The notes: a model not told the origin generated them from the sequence alone. A stretch of 64,000 nucleotides of DNA from Leisingera sp. ANG-Vp (GCF_000813725.1 NZ_JWLD01000063.1:39899-103898); one strand, 5' to 3'; shown: positions 8,490 to 17,847, counted from the first letter of the stretch. Program-made: numbers and translations.

Positions 8490-9950
8490 ATGAAGCTGAC
8501 TAATAAAGCCGGGCAGTTTTCTGCCGAAGACAGCGGCACCATGCTGGTAACCTGGGGGCTGAGTTTTGTGGTGCTGCTCGGGATTGCGGCCCTGTCTTTT
8601 GACCTTGGGCGCGCCGGTATCACCCGCAGCGAACTGCAAGCTTTCACGGATAATGTGGCGCTGGCGGCTGCCGGGGAATTGGACGGGAAACAGGATTCAA
8701 TAACACGTGCCCGTTCGGCAGCCAGGAACCTGATCAGCGACAGCAAGACCTTTGGCAGCGGCGGCAGCCTGCTGAGCGGGGATGCCGACTACACCCTGAC
8801 ATTCTTTTCCGAGCTGCCGGAAGACGACACCGCCGCGGCAACCGCAGTCACAACCGATCCGGAGGAGGCCATTTTCGTGCAGGCGCAAGCAACGCCTAGC
8901 ACCGTGGAGGCAACCTTCGGAGCGGCCTTTTCCGCGCTCACCGGCAATGCCGGCCCGAACGGGCTGGCGCGCGCGTCTTCCGTGGCGGGATTTACGCAAT
9001 ATGCCTGCGATATCACCCCGCTGATGTTCTGCGTCCCGCCGGGGTTTTCCGCGGATGCCAGTGTTGGGGACATGATCCTTCTGCGCTCCGGCGGCAATGG
9101 GGCGGCCTGGGGGCCGGGCGATTTCGGCTTTCTCGATCCGAACAAGATCCGGGTGGATGAGGACGGCCCCTGCGCCGGTCTGAACGGGGCGCAGCTGGAT
9201 GCCTGCCTGCTGGGAGCCGAGGGCAGCATCACCCAGTGCTTCAGCCAGCGCGGCGTGGACATCGAGCCGGGCCAGAAGGTCGGGATCCGGGATGCCGTCT
9301 TCAATGTCCGTTTCGACATCTACACGGCAATCATGAACGGCAAGCGCAACAACCCGGATTACCCGCCAGCGCCAAACGTCATCAAGGGGATAGTCCCTAA
9401 GGGTAAGAACGGCAGCTGCATCGGCAACCAGGATGTACAATCGCCGGATACCTTGGGCCTGCCGCGCGACGATTGCTTTGAAAGCGGCGCATGCGCGCGA
9501 ATTGGCGATGGCAACTGGTCTGCGGGGCGGACCGCTTATGTCGATGCCAACTACGGCGGTGTGGATCCGCACCCCGGCGCGGTCACCCGTTACGACTATT
9601 ATCTGGCCGAGATAAATGCCGCAGGCGGCCCAGGGGGCAATGGCAGCATCCTGTCGGGCCTGTCCGAAACCGGCCGCCCGGTCTGTTCACCCCACCAGAG
9701 CCTGGATGTGAACCGGCGCGTGGTGATCGCCGCCGGAATCGACTGCTCAGCCAACCCGGTGAGCGGCTCCGCCACAGGCGTCCCGGTGGAGGAATTTGTG
9801 CGCGTGTTCCTGACCGAGCCCGTGGGAGATGACGGCGCATCGCCGCCGACGCTGGACATCTGGGGCGAGGTGCTTGGCAGTGCGGGCGGTGGCGTGGGCG
9901 GTACGGGCGATGCGGGCATTTTCCGCGACGTCGTCCAGCTGTACCGGTGA
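8490..9950 (+). CDS. TadG-like Flp pilus-assembly protein
   Basis: The protein has about 486 residues. Its N-terminus matches the TadG/Tad-like pattern: a polar start, AEDSGTMLVTWGLSFVVLLGIAALSFDLGRAG as a single type-IV-pilin-like membrane anchor with the early acidic residues, then the helix QAFTDNVALAAAGELDG. The rest is a Cys-containing exported domain of unknown detail. I chose ATG 8490 (GGAG upstream) over the in-frame ATG 8436, which has no ribosome site. It is coupled by a GTGA overlap to the next gene. No CpaF-type ATPase or prepilin peptidase lies nearby, so this is an orphan minor-pseudopilin cluster. Confidence 0.78.
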   Translation: MKLTNKAGQFSAEDSGTMLVTWGLSFVVLLGIAALSFDLGRAGITRSELQAFTDNVALAAAGELDGKQDSITRARSAARNLISDSKTFGSGGSLLSGDADYTLTFFSELPEDDTAAATAVTTDPEEAIFVQAQATPSTVEATFGAAFSALTGNAGPNGLARASSVAGFTQYACDITPLMFCVPPGFSADASVGDMILLRSGGNGAAWGPGDFGFLDPNKIRVDEDGPCAGLNGAQLDACLLGAEGSITQCFSQRGVDIEPGQKVGIRDAVFNVRFDIYTAIMNGKRNNPDYPPAPNVIKGIVPKGKNGSCIGNQDVQSPDTLGLPRDDCFESGACARIGDGNWSAGRTAYVDANYGGVDPHPGAVTRYDYYLAEINAAGGPGGNGSILSGLSETGRPVCSPHQSLDVNRRVVIAAGIDCSANPVSGSATGVPVEEFVRVFLTEPVGDDGASPPTLDIWGEVLGSAGGGVGGTGDAGIFRDVVQLYR

Positions 9951-10459
9951 ACTGGATGCGCGGCCTGCAGGATACCCTAGCCAGACTGGCAGCTTTTCGA
10001 CGGCAGGAGAACGGGGCTGTGCTCGTTGAATTTGCGCTGATGCTTCCGGTGATGCTGCTGGTTTTTGCAGTTATCATAGAGGGCGGCCGGATGATGTGGT
10101 CTTATCAGGCAGCCATCTCGGGGGTACGGGATGCGGCCCGCTACCTGGCCCGGGTTGCACCTCAGGATATTTGCACGTCCGGCGGATCGGTCGCCGGCTA
10201 CACGCCGCAGCTGACTGCGATTGTGCGGGAAAGCATTCAGGGAGATACGCTGTTTCCCTCGAATTTGACCGTTACCTCCGTGGCGCCCAGCCTGACCTGC
10301 CAAGCCGGCACCTACCGGGTGTCGCCTTCACCTGTTGTGGAAGTCCGGGCCGGTTTAACGATGACCTTCCCGTTTGCCGGCGTCTTTACCCTCAACGGCG
10401 GAAGCCGGCCTGCAATTAATACAGTCATCGCAGATCAAAGCAGGGTGTTCGGCACATGA
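9947..10459 (+). CDS. TadE-like pseudopilin
   Basis: This protein of about 170 residues has the TadE motif: ENGAVLVEFALMLPVMLLVFAVIIEGGRMMW, an acidic residue five positions into the hydrophobic anchor followed by a membrane helix. Next come an AAISGVRDAARYLAR helix and a short exported domain with two Cys. It starts at GTG 9947 overlapping the previous stop (GTGA) or at ATG 9956. It is the middle gene of a three-gene operon with the TadG-like protein and a second TadE-like protein, probably forming part of a surface pilus or secretion pseudopilus. Confidence 0.8.
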   Translation: MNWMRGLQDTLARLAAFRRQENGAVLVEFALMLPVMLLVFAVIIEGGRMMWSYQAAISGVRDAARYLARVAPQDICTSGGSVAGYTPQLTAIVRESIQGDTLFPSNLTVTSVAPSLTCQAGTYRVSPSPVVEVRAGLTMTFPFAGVFTLNGGSRPAINTVIADQSRVFGT

Positions 10460-11100
10460 GGATGCGGGATGGAATACTTGCAATTCTCGACCGGTACCGC
10501 AGAGATCAAAGCGGGGCTGCGCTGGTGGAACTGGCCATTGCTCTGCCACTCTTTCTTCTGCTGTTTATGTCGATAATCGATTACGGGCGCATGGCTTTCC
10601 ACTACGTGGTGGCTGAGCGCGCAATGAATGTCGCTGCCCGCGTGGCCGCCGTGCGCCCGCCTGCCTGCGAAGGAGTCCCGGAGTTTCACGAACGTGACCC
10701 AAACAGCAGCGGCACGCTGGCCGGTTTCGGGACGTCCTGCCGGGCAGGCCCGGGTATCTGCCTGGATGCCGGCACCGTGACATGCAGCGGTTCGCCCGAA
10801 AACGCGACAGCAAATGAAATCTGGGCATTGATCAGGGGATCAATGCCCAGGGATGCATCAGTCGCAACACTTGCCTTCAGCTACAGCTATGATCAGAACC
10901 TTGGGTTCCTAGGGGGGCCGTACACGCCTGTGGTCACAGTCGAACTGCAGAACCAGTCGTTTCAATTCGTGTCGCCGCTGGGAAGGCTCGCAACACTCGC
11001 AGGCGCTGCCGGAAATCCGGATCTTGGCGCTGCTGTGCCATTCCCATCCATGAGTGTATCACTGCCGGCTGAAGACCTGGCACTGGGCCAAAACGGCTGA
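10456..11100 (+). CDS. Second TadE-like pseudopilin
   Basis: This 214-residue protein has the same architecture as its neighbour: DQSGAALVELAIALPLFLLLFMSIIDYGRMAF anchor, then AERAMNVAARVAAVRPPAC and an exported domain with several Cys. The ATG overlaps the previous stop by four bases (ATGA), indicating tight coupling. TadE, TadF and TadG-type proteins are minor pseudopilins of the Flp/Tad system. The assembly machinery must be encoded elsewhere. Confidence 0.8.
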   Translation: MRMRDGILAILDRYRRDQSGAALVELAIALPLFLLLFMSIIDYGRMAFHYVVAERAMNVAARVAAVRPPACEGVPEFHERDPNSSGTLAGFGTSCRAGPGICLDAGTVTCSGSPENATANEIWALIRGSMPRDASVATLAFSYSYDQNLGFLGGPYTPVVTVELQNQSFQFVSPLGRLATLAGAAGNPDLGAAVPFPSMSVSLPAEDLALGQNG

Positions 11101-11259
11101 CGGGACTGAGATCTTGCGCTTGATTAAGAGCTCCACCCGGCTGGATCCTGGCGGCCTCTTACGCTCCAAAACCATTTGACCCCTCTTTTTGCATGCACAG
11201 CGAAAGGCAGCCTAGCTCCGAAGCGCCGCCGCCTTCCGGAAGCCAAGGGGCAGCACATC

Positions 11260-12042
11260 TCAGAAGCGGAAGAAAACACCGGTTGATATCGAGGTCTGCG
11301 TGTCGTCGAAAGCGACCGGGCTGTCCTTTGCGTCGCCCATCAGCTGGGCGTGAGACACACCGAGGTAGAGGCCGGTTCTGTCAGTAAGCGCATAGGCTGC
11401 CTGGAGTTCGATGCCGACCCGTTCAAGGCCGGATCCTGTGTCATACTGCGAGAAGCCTGAAGCAGCCGCCTCAGATACTGAAATGCCGTAGAAGGCTTCT
11501 GTGTAGGAGCCGTCTGCCCAAGTCATGAAGGGGCGGGCTGACAGCTGCAGGCGCGGGCCGGCCATGGTGGAAAATTCGGCGCCTAAGGTTGCGCGGGTCC
11601 CTTCGTGGCCGCCGCTGCTCAGGCCGCGGCTCACTTCGAACTGGAGATCGGCAACCCCAAGCTCGTATTCGGCGAAGGCTGTGAACATGGCGCCGGCCTC
11701 GATGTCGTTCAGACCGGTCAGGCGCGTATCATCCGCCGCAATGCGTTCGTCGAAATCGTAGCCCAGTGCGAAGCCAAGGGAGAGGCCGCCGGTATCCTGG
11801 CCGCGCAGCGCGTAGACGCCGAGCCCGCGCTGATTGAGGAAGAAGCGGTCCCGCCAGGTCAGGTCGACAATTGGCATGGGAGTCGCGGATGAATTGTCGG
11901 AGCCCGGGTAGTCGGGGCTGAAAACGGCGCCGATGCCGACCATGCCTGTGAGGTTCTTATCTTGTGCTGCTGCCTGGCAGGGAGCCAGGAAAATTGCGCC
12001 TGCGGCGGCCAGGGTAGGGCCGGAAATCTTGATCATCTGCAA
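11260..12042 (-). CDS. MipA/OmpV family outer-membrane protein
   Basis: This 260-residue protein has a signal peptide (LAAAGAIFLAPCQAAA-QD) and then alternating beta-strand segments typical of the MipA/OmpV barrel. The early GIGAVFSPDYPGSDNSSATPMP and the terminal aromatic strand STGVFFRF are characteristic, including a C-terminal Phe. MipA-type proteins act in the outer membrane as scaffolding or small porins. It is divergent from the membrane LytTR regulator gene, which may control it. Confidence 0.85.
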   Translation of the reverse strand: MQMIKISGPTLAAAGAIFLAPCQAAAQDKNLTGMVGIGAVFSPDYPGSDNSSATPMPIVDLTWRDRFFLNQRGLGVYALRGQDTGGLSLGFALGYDFDERIAADDTRLTGLNDIEAGAMFTAFAEYELGVADLQFEVSRGLSSGGHEGTRATLGAEFSTMAGPRLQLSARPFMTWADGSYTEAFYGISVSEAAASGFSQYDTGSGLERVGIELQAAYALTDRTGLYLGVSHAQLMGDAKDSPVAFDDTQTSISTGVFFRF

Positions 12043-12300
12043 TGCCTCTTTGCTCAGCGTCCGTTCGGAGGGAAAGACTGCAGTGCTGCTGCGTCTTTGC
12101 CGGTCAGCGCCCCGATAGAGCGCACAACCTGGCCCGCGCAGCCTTAAGTTCGCGGAAGATAAGGAAAAGTACGTGAGTGGTTCGAAGTGATCGCCAGTGG
12201 TAGGACCGCGACCGTTCGCGACTTCTCCTGTTTGCCTTCGTTGGCAGTGGCAAGTACGCTCGGGGAACTCGGCAGGCGCTTTTAAACTGAGGCAGAATCT

Positions 12301-13149
12301 ATGTTCCGACCCAATTCGTCACTGTCTGGGCTGGATGACATCATTCGACTGGTGACTGGTTTGGAGAACTTTACCTGGCGGCAGCTGCTGAACTACTGCC
12401 TGTGGATATCTGTCGGCATCAGCCTGATGATGGCTCAGTTCGAGCCGGCGGCAACCGCAGGTTTGCCGGTTGGGAGCGTTTTCGCAAACTGGTTTGTTAC
12501 TTTCTTTTCGGCCAGTTTGTTTATGGCGGCCTGCATTGGCGCAGCGGTTTACCTTGGCCTGCGTCAGCCGTGGCCAGTTGTTGTTGCCATACTGCTGTTG
12601 CCGTTTCTGCTGGCTCCGGTTTCCCTGTTTGTTGACATTTCGCAAGGGGTCGATCCGCCTCTGGGCACCTCGGGTTTGGGGTTGGGCGAACGCTTGCTGC
12701 AGGAAACCTATGAGCTTGCCCTGCCGTCGGTATCCCTTGCCGCTGCGATTTGTTTGCTTAGCTGGCAAGTGATCAGGGGGCTGCGCCAGAAAGCGGTCAC
12801 AACAGCGGAACCTGAACCGGAAATTGAGACCTCGGGTCCAATGCTTATGAAGGCCATTTCCGGGGTGCCGCACACGCTTGGCAATGATCTCGTGCGGGTA
12901 GAAGCTCAGGATCACTATGTCCGGGTCGTGACCGCCAAAGGCAGTGTGACCCTGAAAATGTCGTTTGCGGATTGCCTTGAAGCTCTTGAGGAGTTTGAAG
13001 GAGCCCAGTGCCACCGTTCTCATTGGGTAAGCTTCAGGCACGTAACTTCCATTCAGCGTTCCGGGAGTGCGTATATCTGTGTTCTGGATGACGGTGCGGA
13101 AATCCCGCTCAGCCGGCGGCGTCAATCCGAATTCAGGCAGTTTCTTTGA
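12301..13149 (+). CDS. Membrane-anchored LytTR DNA-binding regulator
   Basis: This 282-residue protein has about four membrane helices in residues 28-165. A C-terminal LytTR domain runs from about 185 to 280 (ISGVPHTLGNDLVRVEAQDHYVRVVTAKGSVTLKMSF...HRSHWVSFRHVTSIQR...IPLSRRRQSEFRQFL). LytTR domains bind pairs of short direct repeats spaced about two helical turns. There is no receiver domain, so the membrane part probably senses the signal. It is divergent from the MipA-type gene. The phased repeats at 19066-19125 are another possible target. Confidence 0.85.
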   Translation: MFRPNSSLSGLDDIIRLVTGLENFTWRQLLNYCLWISVGISLMMAQFEPAATAGLPVGSVFANWFVTFFSASLFMAACIGAAVYLGLRQPWPVVVAILLLPFLLAPVSLFVDISQGVDPPLGTSGLGLGERLLQETYELALPSVSLAAAICLLSWQVIRGLRQKAVTTAEPEPEIETSGPMLMKAISGVPHTLGNDLVRVEAQDHYVRVVTAKGSVTLKMSFADCLEALEEFEGAQCHRSHWVSFRHVTSIQRSGSAYICVLDDGAEIPLSRRRQSEFRQFL

Positions 13150-13248
13150 GCCCGCGGCAACAGCAGCGCAGCAGCGCTAGCCGTTTGAAACACCTGGCCG
13201 GCCCGTGTTGGACCGGCTCAGGTTGCGGCACCGGCAAGCAGATACAGA

Positions 13249-14475
13249 TCACAGCTTCTGGGCTGCTGCCCATTTCTGTGTCACCCGTTCGATTGCGGCC
13301 AAGTATTGCTCATGGCCTTCCACGACAGGCAGAGCAAGGTCGGCTTGTCCTTTCCTGCCGACACGCGCGATCTGAGTGCAGAACCAGCTAAGCACGGCGC
13401 CGCGGGGCAGTTCATCTGCCGGCGGAAAGGTTTCTTCGACTGCCGGCGCCCTGCCGATCTCGCCGGAAAGCAGCTTCGCAGCAAAGCCTGGCTCGGTGAT
13501 GAACGGCCTCCCCATGCCGATCAGGTCGGTCTTGCCGTTTTCAAGTGCGGCGTTCATGACGCTGGCAGAGCGGAAGCCGCCGGTGACCATCAGGGGAATG
13601 CTGAGTGCGTCCTTGATTGCGGCCGCATATTCCAGAAAATATGCTTCCCGCATCTGGGTGGAACCGCTTTTCTTTGCGTGGGAATAGGCTTTGGGCTCTT
13701 CAAAATTGCCGCCGGATATTTCGATGAAGTCCACACCTTCTGCTTCCAGCATCACTGCCACCTGAACAGATTCTTCGTGATCAAAACCGCCTTTCTGGAA
13801 GTCGGACGAGTTCAGCTTGACCGCGACGATGAAGCCCGGCTCAACGGCCGCACGGACTGCCCGCACAACCTCCAGCAGCAGTCGCGCGCGGTTTTCCAGC
13901 GCCGCGCCGCCCCAGCGGTCAGTGCGGGTATTGATCCGCGGCGACAAAGAGGAGCTGAGCAGGTAGCCATGCGCCGCGTGGATTTCGACCCCGTCAAACC
14001 CGGCATCCTGCGCGATCTTTGCAGAAGCAGCATACTTGCGGAGAAGCTCCGGGATTTGCTCTTCGGTCAGCGGCGCCGGTTTGCCGTAGCCGGGCAGATC
14101 AAGGCGGACATCTGAAATCGAGGTTGGATGCGGGTTGACGATTTCCGGTGTTTGCCGTCCTGCATGGGCAAGCTGGACCAGAAAGGCCGCGCCGCCGCTT
14201 TTGCCAGCGGCTACAAGCGCGTCAACTTTCCGCATGTCTGTATGTTCATCCAGCACGAAGTTTCCAGCGTGTTCCAGATGCTTCCGGTCGACCGGAGTGT
14301 TGCCAGTGATGATGACGCCCGCACCGCCGGCCCCCCATTGCGCAAAGAGGCTGATAAGCGCCTGAGACGGATTGTTGTACGCGTCAGCCAGCGCCTCTGA
14401 CATGGCGGACTTTACGATGCGGTTCCGGAGCGTGACGCCGTTGGGCAGCGTGAGCGGGTCATTGATGCTGGTCAT
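13249..14475 (-). CDS. NADH:flavin oxidoreductase, Old Yellow Enzyme family
   Basis: This 408-residue FMN TIM-barrel protein has OYE hallmarks: LRNRIVKSAMSEALAD near the N-terminus, VQLAHAGRQTP, GVEIHAAHGYLLSSSLSPRINTRTDRWGG with the His pair of the active site, and LMVTGGFRS plus IGMGRPFI near the phosphate site. Such enzymes reduce activated alkenes, enones or other electrophiles with NAD(P)H. It lies downstream of a paralogous OYE gene and an ArsR regulator on the same strand, suggesting one electrophile-response operon. Confidence 0.87.
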   Translation of the reverse strand: MTSINDPLTLPNGVTLRNRIVKSAMSEALADAYNNPSQALISLFAQWGAGGAGVIITGNTPVDRKHLEHAGNFVLDEHTDMRKVDALVAAGKSGGAAFLVQLAHAGRQTPEIVNPHPTSISDVRLDLPGYGKPAPLTEEQIPELLRKYAASAKIAQDAGFDGVEIHAAHGYLLSSSLSPRINTRTDRWGGAALENRARLLLEVVRAVRAAVEPGFIVAVKLNSSDFQKGGFDHEESVQVAVMLEAEGVDFIEISGGNFEEPKAYSHAKKSGSTQMREAYFLEYAAAIKDALSIPLMVTGGFRSASVMNAALENGKTDLIGMGRPFITEPGFAAKLLSGEIGRAPAVEETFPPADELPRGAVLSWFCTQIARVGRKGQADLALPVVEGHEQYLAAIERVTQKWAAAQKL

Positions 14476-14547
14476 TTCAGATCCTCCTTGAGGTCAATTA
14501 GGAAATTCAGGGCTGCGCCGTAGGCGGCTGGCCTGGCCGGTTACGGG

Positions 14548-15783
14548 TTACAGGGGAGGGGAAAGCGGGAACTTCTTGCGCCATCTGATGGCGCGCTCAT
14601 CGTCGCGCGCGTTGTAGAGGCGCATGGCTTCATGCGCGTCCATCGAGAACGCCTTGTCGGTGTCGGTTCCCAGTGCATTGATCCGCATCGTGTACCAGGC
14701 CGTGACCCCGCCGTGCGGCGGTGCCTCGAAGCGCGGAAACTGCGGATTGCTGCCGTCGCCATACAGCCAGGTGTTCGCCAGATCCGGCATCAGCACATTG
14801 GCACGGGCCAGCCCGCACATGTCCGCCGCGCCGCTGGCCACTGCCTCTGCCGCGTGGTCGCGGGTTTCAAATCCGCCGGTCAGCTGCAGCGGCTTTTTCG
14901 TTGCCCCGCGGGCGCGGCGCGCGAACTCGATGAAATAGGGGCCTCCGGAGGAGGGGGCGTCCGAGCTTGCCTTGGCACCCGGGAAATAGGTGCCGCCACT
15001 GATGTCGATCAGATCGATCGAGGTGTCATCAAGCATGCGCACAACTTCATAGGCGTCATCTTCGGTCAGGCCGCCCTCCAGTTTGTCGGTCGAGTTGAAT
15101 TTGATGCTGACCGGATACGCGGGTCCGACGGCCGCGCGGATCGCATCGATAATCATCACGAAGATCTGCGCGCGCGCTTCGATAGAGCCGCCAAACCTGT
15201 CGGTGCGCTTGTTGAACAGCGGCGAGATGAACTGGCTTAGCAGGAAGCCGTGGCCGGCATGGATCTGAACGCCGGGGAAGCCGGTTTCCTTGGCAAAGAC
15301 CGCCGCCTGCGCATAGATCGCAGGCAATGCCTCGATTTCCTCAACCGAAAGCCCGCCGCAGGAAAAACCGGGCAGTTCAAGCGCCGACGGGCCTTTGGGG
15401 CGGCTGATCGGCGGATGGGCAAGGGCACCGCAATGGCTGAGCTGCGGCCACAGTTGCGCCCCATGCGCAAGGGTGCGGTCTATCAGGGACTTCAGTGCGT
15501 TGCGGTTGCTTTGGGGGCCAAACACCAGATTGCCGGGCTTTTCCGGGTAGTCCGGAAAAATCTGCACTTCGCCAATGATCGCCAAGGCCACGCCGCCTTC
15601 AGCCCATCTTTCGTAAAGGCGGGCCTGTGCTCCGGTGGAGTCGCCTTCGCCATCCGCAAGCGAATCCGACATGGCAGTCTTTGTGATGCGGTTTTTCAGC
15701 ACGATTCCGCAGGGCAGTTCCAGCGGGCTTCTCAAAACGTGGTGACGCGGGGGCGCTTCAGTTGCGGACGTGTGAGTTCCCAT
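14548..15783 (-). CDS. Second Old Yellow Enzyme family oxidoreductase
   Basis: The OYE protein has about 411 residues: LKNRITKTAMSDSLADG, PQLSHCGALAHP, GVQIHAGHGFLLSQFISPLFNKRTDRFGGS, and LQLTGGFETRDHA. ATG 15783 is chosen because GAGAGA lies just before it; an in-frame ATG lies at 15795. It is a distant paralogue of the next gene downstream, about 70 bases away. The promoter region holds an AT-rich imperfect repeat also found at the arsR-type gene, pointing to shared control. Natural substrate unknown. Confidence 0.85.
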   Translation of the reverse strand: MGTHTSATEAPPRHHVLRSPLELPCGIVLKNRITKTAMSDSLADGEGDSTGAQARLYERWAEGGVALAIIGEVQIFPDYPEKPGNLVFGPQSNRNALKSLIDRTLAHGAQLWPQLSHCGALAHPPISRPKGPSALELPGFSCGGLSVEEIEALPAIYAQAAVFAKETGFPGVQIHAGHGFLLSQFISPLFNKRTDRFGGSIEARAQIFVMIIDAIRAAVGPAYPVSIKFNSTDKLEGGLTEDDAYEVVRMLDDTSIDLIDISGGTYFPGAKASSDAPSSGGPYFIEFARRARGATKKPLQLTGGFETRDHAAEAVASGAADMCGLARANVLMPDLANTWLYGDGSNPQFPRFEAPPHGGVTAWYTMRINALGTDTDKAFSMDAHEAMRLYNARDDERAIRWRKKFPLSPPL

Positions 15784-15797
15784 TTCTCTCTCCATTC

Positions 15798-15822
15798 TGA
15801 ATATCTCGAATTCTCGATATTG
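15798..15822. promoter_or_regulatory. Candidate ArsR-family operator upstream of the OYE gene
   Basis: The plus-strand text ATATCTCGAATTCTCGATAT (15801-15820) has outer arms ATATC/GATAT and inner TCTCGA repeats. The word ATATCTCGA (or its complement TCGAGATAT) also occurs at the start of the ArsR-type gene. Position just upstream of the OYE start fits a repressor site. Confidence 0.5.
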
Positions 15823-15856
15823 AAGCCCGGATGCGGGCCGCTGCTATGCCGGCTGC

Positions 15857-16171
15857 TCAGTTGCCGGCCTGGGACAGCTCGCTGCCCATCAGAGCCAGGA
15901 ATTGCTGGATAGCCTCTTCGTCGCGGCGGTAGAATGTCCACTGCCCATGCCGCTCGGACTTTACCAGGCCGGCCGCCTTCAGGTGCCCCATGTAGGTTGA
16001 GATCGTCGACTGCGACAGGTTCGCCTTCTCCTGGATGTAGCCTACGCAAACGCCGTCCAGATCCGCATGTTCCGGCAGGGCGGGCGGGAAGTTGGAACGA
16101 TCCTTGAGCCAGGCCAGAATCTGGCGCCGCACAGGGTTGTTCAGGGCTGCTATCGCTTTTTCAATCTCCAT
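15857..16171 (-). CDS. ArsR family transcriptional regulator
   Basis: This protein of about 104 residues has a winged-helix fold: LNNPVRRQILAWLKD (helices 1-2), then ANLSQSTISTYMGHLKAAGLVKSERHGQWTFYRRDEEA (recognition helix and wing). A single Cys in the central DGVCVGY segment could act as a redox or electrophile sensor; no CxC metal site is seen. I place the start at ATG 16171 (MEIEKA), where the operator-like repeat overlaps the start codon; the frame extends upstream to 16207. It probably represses itself and the two OYE genes downstream. Confidence 0.8.
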   Translation of the reverse strand: MEIEKAIAALNNPVRRQILAWLKDRSNFPPALPEHADLDGVCVGYIQEKANLSQSTISTYMGHLKAAGLVKSERHGQWTFYRRDEEAIQQFLALMGSELSQAGN

Positions 16172-16191
16172 ATATCGAGATATCGCGATAA
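16169..16191. promoter_or_regulatory. Candidate autoregulatory operator at the arsR-type start
   Basis: TATATCGAGATATCGCGATA (16171-16190) contains the perfect palindrome TATCGCGATA and the words ATATCGAGA and CGAGATAT found upstream of the OYE gene. It overlaps the start codon, as expected for autorepression. Confidence 0.5.
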
Positions 16192-16401
16192 ACGTTAGAT
16201 TCGTCAACCCTGTCTTTTGCGGCTGCAGTAAAAATCTCAGGCGGGGAAGCTATGGGTTCGAAATGCCCGTTCAGGTCATCACAGCGGATGCTTGGATCTC
16301 AGGACCCATTGACCTGCGTGTGACTGAACAAGTTGATGACAGGTCCAAGTAGACACTCATCTCGAATAGCCGAGTTTCCCGTTCTCTTGCGGCAAGCAGA
16401 G

Positions 16402-17790
16402 CTATTGGGCAGCACTCATCAGTTCGCGCAGTATCGTTACATGAGTGTTTTCGGTCATCTGGCTGACGTTGAACCGTAGAAATGAGTTCTTGGATTGAGT
16501 GGGGCTGAAGACATTCCCGGGAGCGAAGACAACGTTATGCTGGAGGCCTGCCCGAGCGACCTTTGCAGCATCCTTTCCGTCGGGAAGCTCACACCAAAGA
16601 TAAAACCCGCCTCTAGGCATCACAAAAGGCCTTATGCCCAAAGTGGCCAGCTCAGTCATGGAGTTTGCGCGGGCTCGATCCAGCTTATCCCTGAGCGCCT
16701 CCATATGTTTGCGATAGCTGCCATCGGTGAGTGCCGAGTACAGCAACTCTGAAACCGTCGGGCTGGGGCCGCCGAAGCTGGTTGCGACCTGAAGGTCGGT
16801 CAGGGCCGCAATCCAATCCGGACGCGCGGCTATGTAACCGCAGCGCAGCGATGCTGACAGAGTCTTCGAGAAGCTCCCTATCGTGAGAACCCGGTTCAGC
16901 CCATCCAGTGAGGCGAGGCGCGGCGACAGATTGGGTTCAAACTCAGAGAAGATGGCATCCTCTACAATGCGCAAATCATAGGCTTCGGCCAACGACAGCA
17001 CACGGTGCGCAGTTGCTGCAGCGATTGTCGCGCCTGTTGGATTATGCAGCGCCGAGTTGGTCAGATAGAGCCGTGGGCGCTCTTTTCTAAGCACGCTTTC
17101 GAATACGGCAAGGTCGGGGCCGCTGGGGGTGTAGGGGACACTGACAATGGTGATCTGATGCGCTCTCAGCAGAGCCTGAAAGTTAAAATAGCACGGATCG
17201 TCCACCAAAACCGTATCACCTGGCTTGAGCAGCAGTCTGCAAATCAAGTCCAGCGCCTGCGATCCCGAGTTCGTAAGCAAAACAGTGTCGGGGCCAAGTT
17301 CAATACCTTGGCCGCATAGCATCCGTGCCACATGCCCGCGAAGGCCGGAATGTCCCTGTGCGCTGCAGTAATCCGTGAGCAAACTTCCTTCACTGCGTGC
17401 CACACGGCGCATGGCGCGCCGAAGCGACTCGACAGGCATCCAATCAGCCGGCATCCAGCCGCATCCGGGCTTTGCCATGTTATCTCCGGCATCAATAGAT
17501 TGCCGGGCCACCCACAGCGGATCAATTTCCCGCTCAAGCTGCGGCCCGGTCTGCGACACGACGAATGGCTGAACACGGTCCGCTACAAAAAAACCAGAGC
17601 CGCGCCGGGCAAAAATTACCCCTTCAGCAGCTAGGACATCATAGGCCTCTACTACTGTCGATGGTGATACTCCCAGCCGGGAAGCAAGGCCCCGCACCGA
17701 AGGCAGTTTGTCGCCTGAACCAAGCACACGGGACCGGATACGGCGCCTGATATGCTCCATCACAAGGGTGCGGCGGGTTGCTAAGGCCAT
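16402..17790 (-). CDS. MocR-type GntR/aminotransferase transcriptional regulator
   Basis: This 462-residue protein starts with a GntR winged helix (about 1-75: RIRSRVLGSGDKLPSVRGLASRLGVSPSTVVEAYDVLAAEGV). A fold-type I aminotransferase domain follows, with NSGSQALDLICRLLLKPGD, HNPTGATI, EDAIFSEF and SFSKTLSASLRCGY, whose Lys near residue 307 binds PLP. MocR proteins sense PLP or amino-compound ligands and usually control a divergent gene. Here that gene is an EamA-type exporter starting 113 bases away. Confidence 0.88.
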   Translation of the reverse strand: MALATRRTLVMEHIRRRIRSRVLGSGDKLPSVRGLASRLGVSPSTVVEAYDVLAAEGVIFARRGSGFFVADRVQPFVVSQTGPQLEREIDPLWVARQSIDAGDNMAKPGCGWMPADWMPVESLRRAMRRVARSEGSLLTDYCSAQGHSGLRGHVARMLCGQGIELGPDTVLLTNSGSQALDLICRLLLKPGDTVLVDDPCYFNFQALLRAHQITIVSVPYTPSGPDLAVFESVLRKERPRLYLTNSALHNPTGATIAAATAHRVLSLAEAYDLRIVEDAIFSEFEPNLSPRLASLDGLNRVLTIGSFSKTLSASLRCGYIAARPDWIAALTDLQVATSFGGPSPTVSELLYSALTDGSYRKHMEALRDKLDRARANSMTELATLGIRPFVMPRGGFYLWCELPDGKDAAKVARAGLQHNVVFAPGNVFSPTQSKNSFLRFNVSQMTENTHVTILRELMSAAQ

Positions 17791-17823
17791 GTGCGAATTT
17801 CTCTGTGCGGGTCAATTGAGTAA

Positions 17824-17847
17824 TACAGTTTGATGAAATTGTACTGT
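17824..17847. promoter_or_regulatory. Candidate MocR regulator site in divergent promoter
   Basis: In the 113-base divergent region an inverted ACAGT / ACTGT pair (17825-17829 and 17843-17847) is followed by another TCTGTAACTG. Such repeats lie where a MocR regulator would bind to control both genes. There is no direct match to a fixed consensus. Confidence 0.35.

Noticed and set aside
8039..8746. 235-codon minus-strand frame across the TadG upstream region
   Set aside because: It spans the decayed copy and the intact TadG-like start in antisense; no motif, biased composition.
8490..11100. A complete Flp/Tad pilus locus
   Set aside because: Only TadG- and TadE-like pseudopilins are present; no Flp pilin, CpaF ATPase, TadB/C or secretin gene in the window.
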